Source: CAMENZ01 sp041854955
GTDB taxonomy: Bacteria; Bacillota; Clostridia; Peptostreptococcales; Anaerovoracaceae
Direction: 5' to 3'
Length of the DNA stretch: 46,509 nt
Assembly (NCBI GenBank): GCA_041854955.1
Contig: JBHADF010000020.1
Span: forward strand, 1-46,509
In this document: piece by piece, positions 18,130 to 26,484 of the stretch
Numbering within the stretch: position 1 is the stretch's first letter
Layout of the letters: every line of letters begins with the position of its first letter
Notes under the pieces: model-generated
What the model was told of the DNA's origin: nothing
What the model saw: the letters and a program-made list of their open reading frames with translations, nothing else
Databases searched by the model: none
Translations under genes and position numbers: made by a program

Positions 18130-18690
18130 ATGATTTATGCAAGTGATTTCAGAAAGGGTATTACCTTTCAGATAAACGGAGAACCCCATGTTATTTTGGA
18201 TTTCCAGCATGTAAAGCCGGGCAAGGGTGCAGCCTTCGTAAGAACAAAATACAGAAACATCATCACGGGAGCTACAAGAGAAGAAGCTTTCAACCCGGAT
18301 GATAAGTTTGAGCCGGCCGTCATAGAAACCAAGAAAATGCAGTATCTTTACAGCGATGGGGAACTTTATTACTTCATGGATCCCGAGAGCTTTGAGCAGA
18401 TACCTCTTGCCTACGAACAGGTAGAGGACGCCGTAAAATGGATAAGAGAAAATGATGAGGCTACAATCAAGTTTTTCCAGGGAAGTGCTTTCTTAGTAGA
18501 AGCGCCTAATTTCGTAGACCTGGTAATCACAGAATGTGAACCGGGAGTTAAGGGAAATACGGCAACTAACGTTACAAAGGCGGCTACCGTAGAAACAGGA
18601 GCAACCGTTCAGGTTCCTATCTTCATCGAGAGCGGTGAAAAGATTCAGATCGACACCAGAACCGGAGAATATTTAGGAAGATCAAAATAA
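18130..18690 (+). CDS. efp: Translation elongation factor P
   Basis: EF-P relieves ribosomes stalled at proline runs by binding between the P and E sites. The 186-residue protein has the three beta-barrel domains and the loop that carries the modified residue: K32 within KPGKGAAF. The same position is lysine in Bacillus, where it receives 5-aminopentanol. No modification enzyme gene is nearby, so the modification here is unknown. The C-terminal TNVTKAATVETGATVQVP and IDTRTGEYLGRSK are diagnostic. It has its own promoter and a terminator and is therefore likely a separate transcription unit. Confidence 0.97.
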   Translation: MIYASDFRKGITFQINGEPHVILDFQHVKPGKGAAFVRTKYRNIITGATREEAFNPDDKFEPAVIETKKMQYLYSDGELYYFMDPESFEQIPLAYEQVEDAVKWIRENDEATIKFFQGSAFLVEAPNFVDLVITECEPGVKGNTATNVTKAATVETGATVQVPIFIESGEKIQIDTRTGEYLGRSK

Positions 18691-18703
18691 TTTAATAACC
18701 CAG

Positions 18704-18728
18704 GGGCGTGATGGTTTCACGCCCTTTT
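18704..18728 (+). terminator. Terminator after efp
   Basis: GGGCGTGA (18704-18711) pairs with TCACGCCC (18717-18724) across TGGTT and is followed by four T. The T-run is short and only 23 bases remain before mltG. No promoter fits in between, so partial read-through probably feeds the mltG operon (inference). Confidence 0.75.
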
Positions 18729-18751
18729 AGGAATTTTACGGGGGTAAAAAC

Positions 18752-19807
18752 ATGAGAAAATCAAAGAAACCTATGATAGCACTTATAATAGTTGTCCTGC
18801 TTTTGGCAGCTGTTTTAGGTGGCGGAGCTATTTATTACACAGGGGCCACAGGAGCCGTAGACAAGACGGACAATACTCAAATTATGGTCAATGTGCCCCA
18901 GGGAAGCAGTGCCTACGGCATAATAAACATCCTCAAGGAACAGGGGCTGATTAAGGATGTAACTGCGGCAAAATTGTTCTTAAAATTGAATAATTACGGA
19001 ACGCTGCAGGCAAACACATATATTTTAGACAAGACTATGGATCTTAATACCATATTCAAGATAATAAATACGGGAGATTTTCGTTATATTTCCAAAGAAA
19101 AGATAACGGTAATCGAAGGTGCTACCATACCTGAAGTAGCACAGGTTGTGGCAAAGGCTTTAAAAATAACTAAAGAAGAAGTATTGGCAAAATGGGCTGA
19201 TAAAGCATATCTCAAGGAGCTGATGGGTAAATATTGGTTCCTGACAGATGATATTTTACAGGAGGGCATAATGTTCCCTCTGGAAGGATATCTCTATCCT
19301 GAAACCTACTTCGTCACAGGAGAAAAGCCCACTATTGAGGATGTTACAAAACAGCTTTTGGACAAGATGGATAAGGAATTGACCGCTGTAAAGCCTGACA
19401 TAGAAGCTACGGGAATGTCTATTCACCAGTTCCTGTCCTTGGCTTCCGTAGTTCAGGCAGAGGCCTATTTCCCCAAGGACAGACCTATCATAGCCGGCGT
19501 GTTTATGAACAGATTGAAAGCCGATATGCCTCTTCAGAGCTGCATAACAGCCCTTTACGCAATCCAGGAAAAAAGAGTCAATGTAACTTTGGCGGATACA
19601 AGGGTAGACTCGCCCTACAACACATATAAGTACTCAGGCCTTCCTATAGGTCCCGTATGCACAGTTCCCTCTGTAACCATGTCAGATGTTATCCACTATA
19701 CAAAGAGCGACTACATTTACTTCTTCGCAAAGAAGGATAGGGAAGTTATATACAGCGTAACCTTGCAGGAACACGAGAAAGCGATTAAGGATAATCTTTG
19801 GTATTAA
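18752..19807 (+). CDS. mltG: Endolytic murein transglycosylase MltG (YceG-like), divergent active-site region
   Basis: MltG cuts nascent glycan strands in the membrane and so ends peptidoglycan chain growth. The 351-residue protein has a positively charged N-terminus and one transmembrane helix (about residues 8-28), then a LysM-like region and the YceG domain with LEGYLYPETY (177-186), FMNRLKADMPLQS and VDSPYNTYKYSGLPIGP. The segment normally read as SIVEKE appears here as SVVQAEA (residues 232-238), so the first of the two usual glutamates is Q235 while E237 is kept. I am not certain which of the two is the catalytic one. The gene is 23 bases behind the efp terminator and one base ahead of trmR, as in many Firmicutes. 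Confidence 0.88.
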   Translation: MRKSKKPMIALIIVVLLLAAVLGGGAIYYTGATGAVDKTDNTQIMVNVPQGSSAYGIINILKEQGLIKDVTAAKLFLKLNNYGTLQANTYILDKTMDLNTIFKIINTGDFRYISKEKITVIEGATIPEVAQVVAKALKITKEEVLAKWADKAYLKELMGKYWFLTDDILQEGIMFPLEGYLYPETYFVTGEKPTIEDVTKQLLDKMDKELTAVKPDIEATGMSIHQFLSLASVVQAEAYFPKDRPIIAGVFMNRLKADMPLQSCITALYAIQEKRVNVTLADTRVDSPYNTYKYSGLPIGPVCTVPSVTMSDVIHYTKSDYIYFFAKKDREVIYSVTLQEHEKAIKDNLWY

Positions 19808-19808
19808 G

Positions 19809-20468
19809 ATGGAAAGAATTAAACATATAACCCACCCTAAAGTAACAGACTATATAAATGAATTTTTCCTACCGGCTACACCTGAGCTTATGGCCCTCCG
19901 TGAAGCCTCCGAAAGGGAGATAATCCCCATAATCCTCAAGGAAGCGGAGTCTTTTCTGAGAGTTTTGCTGAGCATAGTTCAGCCTAAAAAAATTCTGGAA
20001 ATAGGGACTGCCGTAGGATATTCAGCCTGTTTCTTTGCAGAAAACACGGATGGTGATATATATACCGCGGAAAAGCTGGAAAGCATGTATCAGCAGGCCC
20101 AAGCTAATATAGAAAGACTGGGGTATACCGGCAGGATAAAAACCTTTTTAGGAGATGGAGAAGAAATAATGGAAAGCCTTTTTGAAAAAGGGGAAAAGGA
20201 TTTTGACTTTGTCTTCATAGATGCGGCGAAAAGCCACTATAAGCGATTTTTCAAGGCCGCATTAAAGCTGTGCAGTCCCGGAGCCGTCATAGTCTGTGAC
20301 AATGTGCTCATGAAAGGCATGGTTGCCGACGGAGAGGAATTAAATCCGAAGCATAAGACGAATATCAGAAATTTAAGGGATTTCAATTCCTATGCTCAAG
20401 AGGAAGATGACTTTGAAACAACCTTAATAGCCATAGGAGACGGGTTGACAATAACAAAACTAAAGTAA
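19809..20468 (+). CDS. trmR: O-methyltransferase, probable tRNA 5-hydroxyuridine methyltransferase
   Basis: A 219-residue class I SAM-dependent O-methyltransferase (Methyltransf_3 family). Motif I is ILEIGTAVGYSACFF, followed by the acidic FVFIDAAKSHYKRF and VIVCDNVLMKG. Bacillus YrrM (TrmR), in the same family, methylates 5-hydroxyuridine at tRNA wobble position 34 to 5-methoxyuridine. The adjacent U32 gene encodes the family that makes the hydroxyl group, which strongly supports the same role here. The gene starts one base after the mltG stop. Catechol-type methyltransferases are close relatives, so activity on another substrate cannot be excluded. Confidence 0.82.
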   Translation: MERIKHITHPKVTDYINEFFLPATPELMALREASEREIIPIILKEAESFLRVLLSIVQPKKILEIGTAVGYSACFFAENTDGDIYTAEKLESMYQQAQANIERLGYTGRIKTFLGDGEEIMESLFEKGEKDFDFVFIDAAKSHYKRFFKAALKLCSPGAVIVCDNVLMKGMVADGEELNPKHKTNIRNLRDFNSYAQEEDDFETTLIAIGDGLTITKLK

Positions 20469-20477
20469 AGGAATGAT

Positions 20478-21707
20478 ATGAATAAAGTAGAACTTCTGGC
20501 ACCTGCCGGCGATTTGGAAAAGCTGAAGGTTGCCGTCGAATACGGTGCAGATGCGGTATATTTCGGAGGTGAAGCCTTTTCCCTGAGAGCGGGAGCAGGT
20601 AATATGACCTATGAAGAAATGGCAGAAGGTATCGCATTTGCCCATGAAAGAGGAGCGAAATGCTACCTGGCTCTGAACATTTTCGCTCATAATGAGGATT
20701 TGGAGCCTTTAAGAGAATACCTGACAAAGGTATCAACCTTGGGCATAGATGCCTATATAGTTTCAGACCCGGGAATAATAGCCCTGGTCAAGGAAATTAT
20801 TCCTGAAGGGGAACTGCACCTGAGCACACAAGCCAATATGACTAACTATCAAACGGCGCTTTTCTGGCATAATGTAGGTGTTAAACGCATCGTTCTGGCC
20901 AGAGAACTGACCTTTGATGAAATAAAAGAACTGCTGGAAAAATCTCCGAAAGACTTAGAATTCGAGGCCTTTGTCCATGGGGCTATGTGCATCTCCTATT
21001 CGGGAAGATGTCTTCTTTCCAACTTTATGACTGAACGAGATGCCAACAGAGGAAGCTGCTCCCACCCATGCCGCTGGAAGTACGCTCTTGTGGAGGAAAA
21101 AAGGCCGGGCCAGTACTATCCCATTGAAGAAGACAGCCGTGGCACATACATTATGAATTCCAGAGACCTATGTATGATTGAGCATATACCTGAGCTTATT
21201 TCTTCAGGACTGTGCTCCTTAAAGATAGAAGGCAGAATGAAGAGCTCCTTTTACGTAGCCACCATCGTTGCAGCTTACAGAAAGGCCATAGATGCTTACT
21301 ATGAAGACCCGGACAACTATGCTTTCAAGGAAGAATGGATGCAGGAAATGAAAAAGGTGAGCCATCGAGAGTTTACCACCGGCTTCTATTTTGACAAGCC
21401 AACGAACAAAGATCAGAACTATCAAACCTCAGCCTATACAAGAGAGTATACCTTCACAGGGTTGGTAAAATCCTATGACCCGACTACAGGCTATGCCACC
21501 GTAGAACAGAGGAATAAAATGGTCATAGGTGATGAAATAGAGGTCTTCGGGCCCGGGACAAACTTCTTTACACAGAAGCTGGAGGCGATGTATAATGAAG
21601 AAGGAGAGCCTATGGAGGCCTGCCCCCATCCACAACAGATTATCCGTATAAAAATGGACAATCCTGTCAGAGAGAATTTTATGTTGAGAAAACGAAAGGA
21701 AATGTAA
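20478..21707 (+). CDS. trhP: Peptidase U32 family protein, probable tRNA hydroxylation protein TrhP
   Basis: A 409-residue U32-family protein with the signature EAFVHGAMCISYSGRCLLS near residue 160 and the cysteine cluster GSCSHPCRWKY, which probably holds a metal or iron-sulfur centre. Although named peptidases, E. coli YegQ (TrhP) and Bacillus YrrN/YrrO act in prephenate-dependent hydroxylation of wobble uridine in tRNA. The length fits the longer YrrO type; a short YrrN-type gene is not seen next to it. Together with trmR this makes a two-step hydroxylation-methylation pathway. The start is supported by AAAGGAATG and a 9-base gap. Its last base is the first base of the next gene's ATG. Confidence 0.85.
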   Translation: MNKVELLAPAGDLEKLKVAVEYGADAVYFGGEAFSLRAGAGNMTYEEMAEGIAFAHERGAKCYLALNIFAHNEDLEPLREYLTKVSTLGIDAYIVSDPGIIALVKEIIPEGELHLSTQANMTNYQTALFWHNVGVKRIVLARELTFDEIKELLEKSPKDLEFEAFVHGAMCISYSGRCLLSNFMTERDANRGSCSHPCRWKYALVEEKRPGQYYPIEEDSRGTYIMNSRDLCMIEHIPELISSGLCSLKIEGRMKSSFYVATIVAAYRKAIDAYYEDPDNYAFKEEWMQEMKKVSHREFTTGFYFDKPTNKDQNYQTSAYTREYTFTGLVKSYDPTTGYATVEQRNKMVIGDEIEVFGPGTNFFTQKLEAMYNEEGEPMEACPHPQQIIRIKMDNPVRENFMLRKRKEM

Positions 21708-22555
21708 TGGAAGGCGACAGTAAACCGAGAGGGTTATTTGATATATTCAGACGAAAATCGGAAACAGAAGTAGAAGAAGAAATTATGTCCACCCTGGAAG
21801 AAGGCCATGCTTCGGGAGTCATAAAGGAAGAAAGTAAAAAACTTATAAACTCTATTTTTGAATTTGATGATAAGCTGGCCTACGAGATAATGACTCCGCG
21901 AACGGATGTATTTCTCATAGATATAGAAGATGAGCCGGAGGAATATTTACATGACTTGATGAAGCTGAGGTATTCCAGAATTCCGGTCTGCCGCGGGGAA
22001 ACGGATAACATTATAGGCATCCTCCACATAAAGGATTTCCTTTTAAAGGCTTGGGAAGAAAGAGCAGGTATGGTAGATATAGAGCCCTTGCTCAGGAAAG
22101 CCTATTTTGTGCCGGAAACTAAAAATATCGATGCACTTTTCTTTGAAATGCAGAAGATGAAGCAACAGATGGCCGTATTGATAGACGAATACGGAGGCTT
22201 CAGCGGTATAGTCACCATAGAAGATATTATCGAAGAAATCGTCGGAGATATAGATGACGAATACGACGAAGAAGAAGAGATCATAGACAAGATAGATGAT
22301 AATACATATCTGGTGGACGGAGACGTAAACCTTCATGACTTGGACGAGGAGCTGGGAATAGACCTGGAGTCGGAAAACAGCGAAACCATAGGAGGCTTCA
22401 TCATAGATATTTTAGGAGAAATTCCCGATGAAAGCGATGTAGGCCGCATCATAGAATATGAAAACTATCAGTTTAAGATAATGGCCATTGCGGACAGACG
22501 AATTGAGAGAATAAAGATATACATAAGCGAAAGGAAGCAGGGCGACGACTATTAA
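21707..22555 (+). CDS. CorC-like CBS-domain protein
   Basis: A 282-residue soluble protein with a tandem CBS pair: EIMTPRTDVFLIDIED at about residue 62 opens the first, and VLIDEYGGFSGIVTIEDIIEEIVGDI (the second) lies near residue 160. A C-terminal CorC/HlyC domain follows. Such proteins are annotated as hemolysins or magnesium/cobalt efflux factors, and the CBS pair binds adenine nucleotides. Most firmicute versions carry an N-terminal DUF21 membrane domain; this one lacks it and resembles proteobacterial CorC in size. A strongly acidic stretch (DDEYDEEEEII) follows the second CBS. It is translationally coupled to the U32 gene. Confidence 0.83.
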   Translation: MEGDSKPRGLFDIFRRKSETEVEEEIMSTLEEGHASGVIKEESKKLINSIFEFDDKLAYEIMTPRTDVFLIDIEDEPEEYLHDLMKLRYSRIPVCRGETDNIIGILHIKDFLLKAWEERAGMVDIEPLLRKAYFVPETKNIDALFFEMQKMKQQMAVLIDEYGGFSGIVTIEDIIEEIVGDIDDEYDEEEEIIDKIDDNTYLVDGDVNLHDLDEELGIDLESENSETIGGFIIDILGEIPDESDVGRIIEYENYQFKIMAIADRRIERIKIYISERKQGDDY

Positions 22556-22602
22556 GCCGATTCTCCGGCAAAACCTTGGAGCATAAAGGAAATCTGAAGC
22601 AT

Positions 22603-22908
22603 ATGAGCAGCGAAAAACAATACACGAAAAAGATCCCTAAAGAACTTATAAGCTTAACGGCGGAAATGGCTGCCGCAAATGTTCCGGGCGTAAATACAGT
22701 AAAAGAAGTTAAGACTGTAAAGGACAAGAACATTCTTTGGATGGACATATATCTGACAGTGGATTTCGGTGTGAAAATACCTCAACTGGCCTGGGATGTT
22801 CAGGATGCCGTCAAGGTTGCAGTAACTGCTCTAAAGGCAGGAGATATAGAAACTATAAACATTCATATCCAAGGCGTGGAGATGACAAAGGAAGGTAAGA
22901 AATTATGA
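22603..22908 (+). CDS. Asp23/Gls24 family protein (YqhY-like)
   Basis: A 101-residue member of the Asp23 family. The order Asp23 protein-nusB-xseA matches Bacillus yqhY-nusB, where YqhY is linked to control of acetyl-CoA carboxylase; no acc genes are present here. Core features are ISLTAEMAAANVPGVNTV and the amphipathic VDFGVKIPQLAWDVQDAVK. An in-frame TTG at 22576 is possible, but ATG 22603 has AAAGGA about 12 bases upstream and gives the normal N-terminus. The end overlaps nusB by four bases (ATGA). Confidence 0.82.
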   Translation: MSSEKQYTKKIPKELISLTAEMAAANVPGVNTVKEVKTVKDKNILWMDIYLTVDFGVKIPQLAWDVQDAVKVAVTALKAGDIETINIHIQGVEMTKEGKKL

Positions 22909-23306
22909 CGAGAAAAGAAGCGAGAGAGTTTGTGATGCAGACCTTGTTTCAAATAGATGCCTTGAAGGATTGGAAGCCTGACATAGACGAGTATATTAAA
23001 GGGCGCGACCTGAAAGAGGCAGATTTTGCAGAGCAGAAAAGCTACGTTTACAGCTTGCTCCAAAAGGTTTGCCAAAACATCGAGTCCATAGATGCCAGCA
23101 TAAACAAGCACAGTATCAACTGGTCCACGGATAGAATGGGAAAAACGGATTTGGCCATTTTAAGACTGGCAACAGGAGAAATATTGTTCCTTTCCGATAT
23201 ACCCAAGGCCGTTGCCATCAACGAGGCGGTTAATCTGGCCAAAATATACGGAACCGATAATTCCTCAGCCTTTATAAATGCAGTGCTGAAAAATATTGAA
23301 GGATAA
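22905..23306 (+). CDS. nusB: Transcription antitermination factor NusB
   Basis: NusB binds the boxA RNA element with ribosomal protein S10 and helps antitermination in rRNA operons. The 133-residue all-helical protein starts TRKEAREFVMQTLFQID and ends with the family block VAINEAVNLAKIYGTDNSSAFINAVLKNI. The ATG overlaps the upstream stop, with GGAAGGTAAG before it. The next gene follows after 5 bases. Confidence 0.95.
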   Translation: MTRKEAREFVMQTLFQIDALKDWKPDIDEYIKGRDLKEADFAEQKSYVYSLLQKVCQNIESIDASINKHSINWSTDRMGKTDLAILRLATGEILFLSDIPKAVAINEAVNLAKIYGTDNSSAFINAVLKNIEG

Positions 23307-23311
23307 AAATC

Positions 23312-24268
23312 ATGGGAGAACCGACTCTTTCTTTAGGCATAGATACGAGTAACTACAAGACTTCTGTGGCTTTAGTCAACCGAGATGGAGAAATTTTGCA
23401 TAATGTAAGAGAATTTCTCTCAGTAGGAACGGGAGAAAAGGGATTAAGGCAATCAGAAGCCTTTTTTCAGCATATCAAGAAGTTACCCGATATAATAGAT
23501 GGAATTTTCAAGGACGGCAACCTTAAGGGCAAAATAGGTGCCGTTTCCGTGTCTACAAGGCCGAGACCTGTGGAGGGGTCATATATGCCCGTATTTTTAG
23601 CCGGAGCCGGCTTTGCGAAAACCATAGCCTCGGTTTTGGACCTTCCTCTCTATGAGTTTTCCCACCAGGAGGGCCACATAGAAGCAGCCAAGCATTATTC
23701 TGTTCTGAAAGAAGAAAAGGAATTCATATGCTTCCACTTCAGCGGAGGGACTACGGAAGGTCTTTTAGTAAATGAGGATGTAAAGAAGATTTCATTAGTG
23801 GGAGGCACCAGGGACATATCCTACGGACAGGTTTTGGACAGACTGGGTGTAGCCTACGGGATGGCTTTCCCCTGCGGACAGGAAATGGATGATATAGCAC
23901 TATCCATAAATGAAAAGGTAAGGGAGAATCCTCTTTCTCGGATAAATGTGGGAGACGGTTTTATAAACCTTTCAGGAATAGATACCCAATGCAAGAGGCT
24001 ATCTGAATCCATGAGGAAAGAAGAGCTTATACCTGCCTTATTTGATAGGATTGCCCTGTCAATCTTAGATATGACGAAGCAAATATGTGCTGAGACAGGA
24101 ATCGATAAGGTCATTTATGCCGGCGGCGTTTCCTCCAGCATGTATATAAGAAATTTTATTGAAAAAAATCTTGATAAGAGTATTGATATAGCCTTTGCAG
24201 AGCCGGCCCTTTCTGCCGACAATGCTGTGGGCATTGCCCTTTTAGGAGGTAAAAAGATATGGCCTTAA
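23312..24268 (+). CDS. Small M22/Kae1-like protein (TsaD paralogue), function unknown
   Basis: A 318-residue ASKHA-fold protein related to TsaD, the enzyme that puts threonylcarbamoyl on tRNA A37. It opens with LGIDTSNYKTSVAL, where TsaD has a GIETSCDETA-type motif, and keeps the metal-site pattern HQEGH (SHQEGHIEAA), SGGTTE, a YAGGVSSS phosphate loop and SADNAVGIA. It differs enough in the N-terminal loop and in the middle to be a paralogue rather than TsaD itself. The same gene between nusB and xseA is annotated as O-sialoglycoprotein endopeptidase in other Clostridia. I know of no demonstrated function. It overlaps xseA by 10 bases. Confidence 0.78.
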   Translation: MGEPTLSLGIDTSNYKTSVALVNRDGEILHNVREFLSVGTGEKGLRQSEAFFQHIKKLPDIIDGIFKDGNLKGKIGAVSVSTRPRPVEGSYMPVFLAGAGFAKTIASVLDLPLYEFSHQEGHIEAAKHYSVLKEEKEFICFHFSGGTTEGLLVNEDVKKISLVGGTRDISYGQVLDRLGVAYGMAFPCGQEMDDIALSINEKVRENPLSRINVGDGFINLSGIDTQCKRLSESMRKEELIPALFDRIALSILDMTKQICAETGIDKVIYAGGVSSSMYIRNFIEKNLDKSIDIAFAEPALSADNAVGIALLGGKKIWP

Positions 24269-25401
24269 AGCCAATTTCCGTATCACAGCTGAATGATTAT
24301 ATTTCTCGTGTTTTGACTACCGACCCTTTGTTGGGCAATGTGTCAGTCATAGGCGAGATTTCCAATCTTAAATATCATTCTACGGGACATGTTTATTTTT
24401 CCGTAAACGATGAAAGCAGTAAAATAAATTGTTTTTTTCCTTCAAGCTATGCAAAAAACCTAACTGTAAATTTGACTGACGGCATGGCGGTAACCCTAAA
24501 CGGATATATAAACGTCTATAAAAAGGGTGGTACGTATACTCTATTCGTTCGCAGCATTACAGTGGAAGGTGAAGGCAATCTGGCTATAGCTTTCCAGGCT
24601 ATGAAGGACAAATTGGAGAAAGAAGGACTGTTTGCAAGGGATCATAAGAAACTCATACCGGAATTTCCCAAGAAGATAGGCATAATAACTTCAAAGACAG
24701 GTGCGGCGGTACAGGACATAATAAAGATAATATCTTCAAGAAATACTATGGTGGACATTATTATTTTTCCCGTATCGGTGCAGGGAGAAGGGGCTGCTGC
24801 CACCATGGTAAAGGCCTTGAAGGAAATAGAAGAAAATCCGGATTTGGGAGCCATAGACACTTTGATAATAGGCAGAGGGGGAGGTTCTACGGAAGATCTC
24901 TGGGCCTTTAATGACGAAGCCCTGGCCCGCGCCATATATGACTGTCGAATCCCAATTATCTCAGCCGTTGGCCATGAAATAGACTTTGCCATTTCAGACT
25001 TTGTAGCTGACAGAAGGGCTGAGACACCTACGGCGGCGGCGGAAATGGCAGTACCGGACTTGCGAAAGACAAGGGATGCCTTGGAAGCTTTTAAGAAAAA
25101 CCTGTTGCTCAGATTGAACAACAAGGTGGACTACTGTGAACTGAAGGCGGAAAATTTACTGAAAACCATAAAAAACAACATGGAGCGGCGGATTTCCTCC
25201 TGCGAATATGAAATAAATACTCTGAAACTGTATTTGGAGGAAAACAATCCACTCCACATTCTGGAAAAGGGATATGCCATAGTAGAAGACACAGGAGGCA
25301 AGGTAATATCCGAAGCCGAAAGCATGAAGTCCGGCGAAGAATATGAAATACGCTTTAAGGACGGAAAGGCTCGTGTAAGTTATGAAGGGAGAAAATCATG
25401 A
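24259..25401 (+). CDS. xseA: Exodeoxyribonuclease VII large subunit
   Basis: XseA is the catalytic subunit of ExoVII, which degrades single-stranded DNA from both ends. The 380-residue protein has an N-terminal OB fold (ISVSQLNDYISRVLTTDPLL, VIGEISNLKYHSTGHVYF) and the catalytic core with KIGIITSKTGAAVQDI, IIGRGGGSTEDLWAFNDE, SAVGHEIDFAISDFVADRRAETPTAAAE and a final GYAIV. It is somewhat shorter than Bacillus and E. coli XseA, mostly through a shorter C-terminal coiled-coil. The stop overlaps the xseB start (ATGA), matching the need for a stoichiometric partner. Confidence 0.94.
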   Translation: MALKPISVSQLNDYISRVLTTDPLLGNVSVIGEISNLKYHSTGHVYFSVNDESSKINCFFPSSYAKNLTVNLTDGMAVTLNGYINVYKKGGTYTLFVRSITVEGEGNLAIAFQAMKDKLEKEGLFARDHKKLIPEFPKKIGIITSKTGAAVQDIIKIISSRNTMVDIIIFPVSVQGEGAAATMVKALKEIEENPDLGAIDTLIIGRGGGSTEDLWAFNDEALARAIYDCRIPIISAVGHEIDFAISDFVADRRAETPTAAAEMAVPDLRKTRDALEAFKKNLLLRLNNKVDYCELKAENLLKTIKNNMERRISSCEYEINTLKLYLEENNPLHILEKGYAIVEDTGGKVISEAESMKSGEEYEIRFKDGKARVSYEGRKS

Positions 25402-25571
25402 GTTTTGAAAGCGCTATGAAAACGCTGGAAGAAATGGCGGAAAAAATAAGAGAAGAAGCTACCACCTTGGACGAGGCCATACACTGCTATGAAGAAGGCA
25501 TTAAGGCGTACAACGTTTGCAACGAAACCCTTAAAAATGCCAAACAGAAAATAGAAGTTTACGGCGAATAG
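25398..25571 (+). CDS. xseB: Exodeoxyribonuclease VII small subunit
   Basis: A 57-residue protein starting MSFESAMKTLEEMAEKI with the family-typical LDEAIHCYEEGIKAYNVCNETL. XseB is the small helical subunit that decorates XseA in ExoVII. ATG 25398 overlaps the xseA stop as ATGA, and GAAGGGAG precedes it. It is followed after 9 bases by ispA. Its length is at the short end of the family but all conserved positions I recognise are present. Confidence 0.93.
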   Translation: MSFESAMKTLEEMAEKIREEATTLDEAIHCYEEGIKAYNVCNETLKNAKQKIEVYGE

Positions 25572-25580
25572 GAGGAAAAG

Positions 25581-26474
25581 ATGGATAGAGTGTACGATGA
25601 CTATAAAAAGCTCATAGACGAGCATATTTTGGACTTTATGCCCAATATAGACAGCAAGAGCATTTCCCTCTATGATGCTATGAAATACAGCCTTACAGCC
25701 CACGGAAAAAGACTGAGGCCTGTACTTCTTTTGGCTGCCTGCGAGTTTGCCGGTGGAGATATAAGGGAAGCCTTGCCCTATGCCTGTGCTTTGGAGTATA
25801 TTCACACCTATTCCCTGATACACGATGATCTGCCTGCCATGGATAATGACGATTTGAGAAGAGGTCTTCCCACCAACCATAAGGTATACGGGGAAGCCTT
25901 GGCCATATTGGCAGGAGACGGCCTTCTTACTACGGCCTTTGAAATTATGAACAGGGATATGATGCTCTACTTTGATGAGCCTGAAAAGATGGTAAAAAGA
26001 GTGAAGGCATCCTATGAAATAGCCAAGGGCTCCGGTTGTAGAGGTATGGTAGCCGGACAGGTATCGGATATAGAAGGGGAAAATACGGAGTATTCCAACG
26101 AAATGCTGGAATATATTCATATAAACAAGACAGGAGCCCTGCTTTGCGCTGCTGTTATGGCAGGACTGGCACTGGGAAATCCTACGGATACCATATATGA
26201 GGACCTTCAAAAGTACGTAGATAATTTAGGCTTGGCCTATCAGATAGCAGATGACATTTTGGATGAAATAGGAGATGAGGCGGAGCTGGGTAAGGCAATT
26301 GGATCCGACAAGAAGAAAAACAAAAATACCTACACCTCCATAAACGGTTTGGAGGCTGCCTTCAAAAGGCTTGAAGAGCTTACTGAGAATGCAGTGGACG
26401 CCATTGCACCATACTACGATAATGCGGAATTTTTCAGAGAGCTGGTTTTAAAGCTTAAAGACAGAAAAAAATAA
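25581..26474 (+). CDS. ispA: Polyprenyl diphosphate synthase (farnesyl/geranylgeranyl type)
   Basis: Short-chain trans-prenyltransferase, 297 residues, condensing isopentenyl diphosphate with allylic diphosphates. The first aspartate-rich motif is at residues 82-88 (HDDLPAMDND) and the second is ADDILDEIGD, with GKRLRPVLL and GDGLLTTAF also present. The insertion in the first Asp motif is the bacterial FPP synthase form. Position between xseB and dxs places it in the isoprenoid pathway fed by the next gene. An AGGAGG site ends 6 bases before the start. Confidence 0.93.
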   Translation: MDRVYDDYKKLIDEHILDFMPNIDSKSISLYDAMKYSLTAHGKRLRPVLLLAACEFAGGDIREALPYACALEYIHTYSLIHDDLPAMDNDDLRRGLPTNHKVYGEALAILAGDGLLTTAFEIMNRDMMLYFDEPEKMVKRVKASYEIAKGSGCRGMVAGQVSDIEGENTEYSNEMLEYIHINKTGALLCAAVMAGLALGNPTDTIYEDLQKYVDNLGLAYQIADDILDEIGDEAELGKAIGSDKKKNKNTYTSINGLEAAFKRLEELTENAVDAIAPYYDNAEFFRELVLKLKDRKK

Positions 26475-26484
26475 AGGGGATGAA

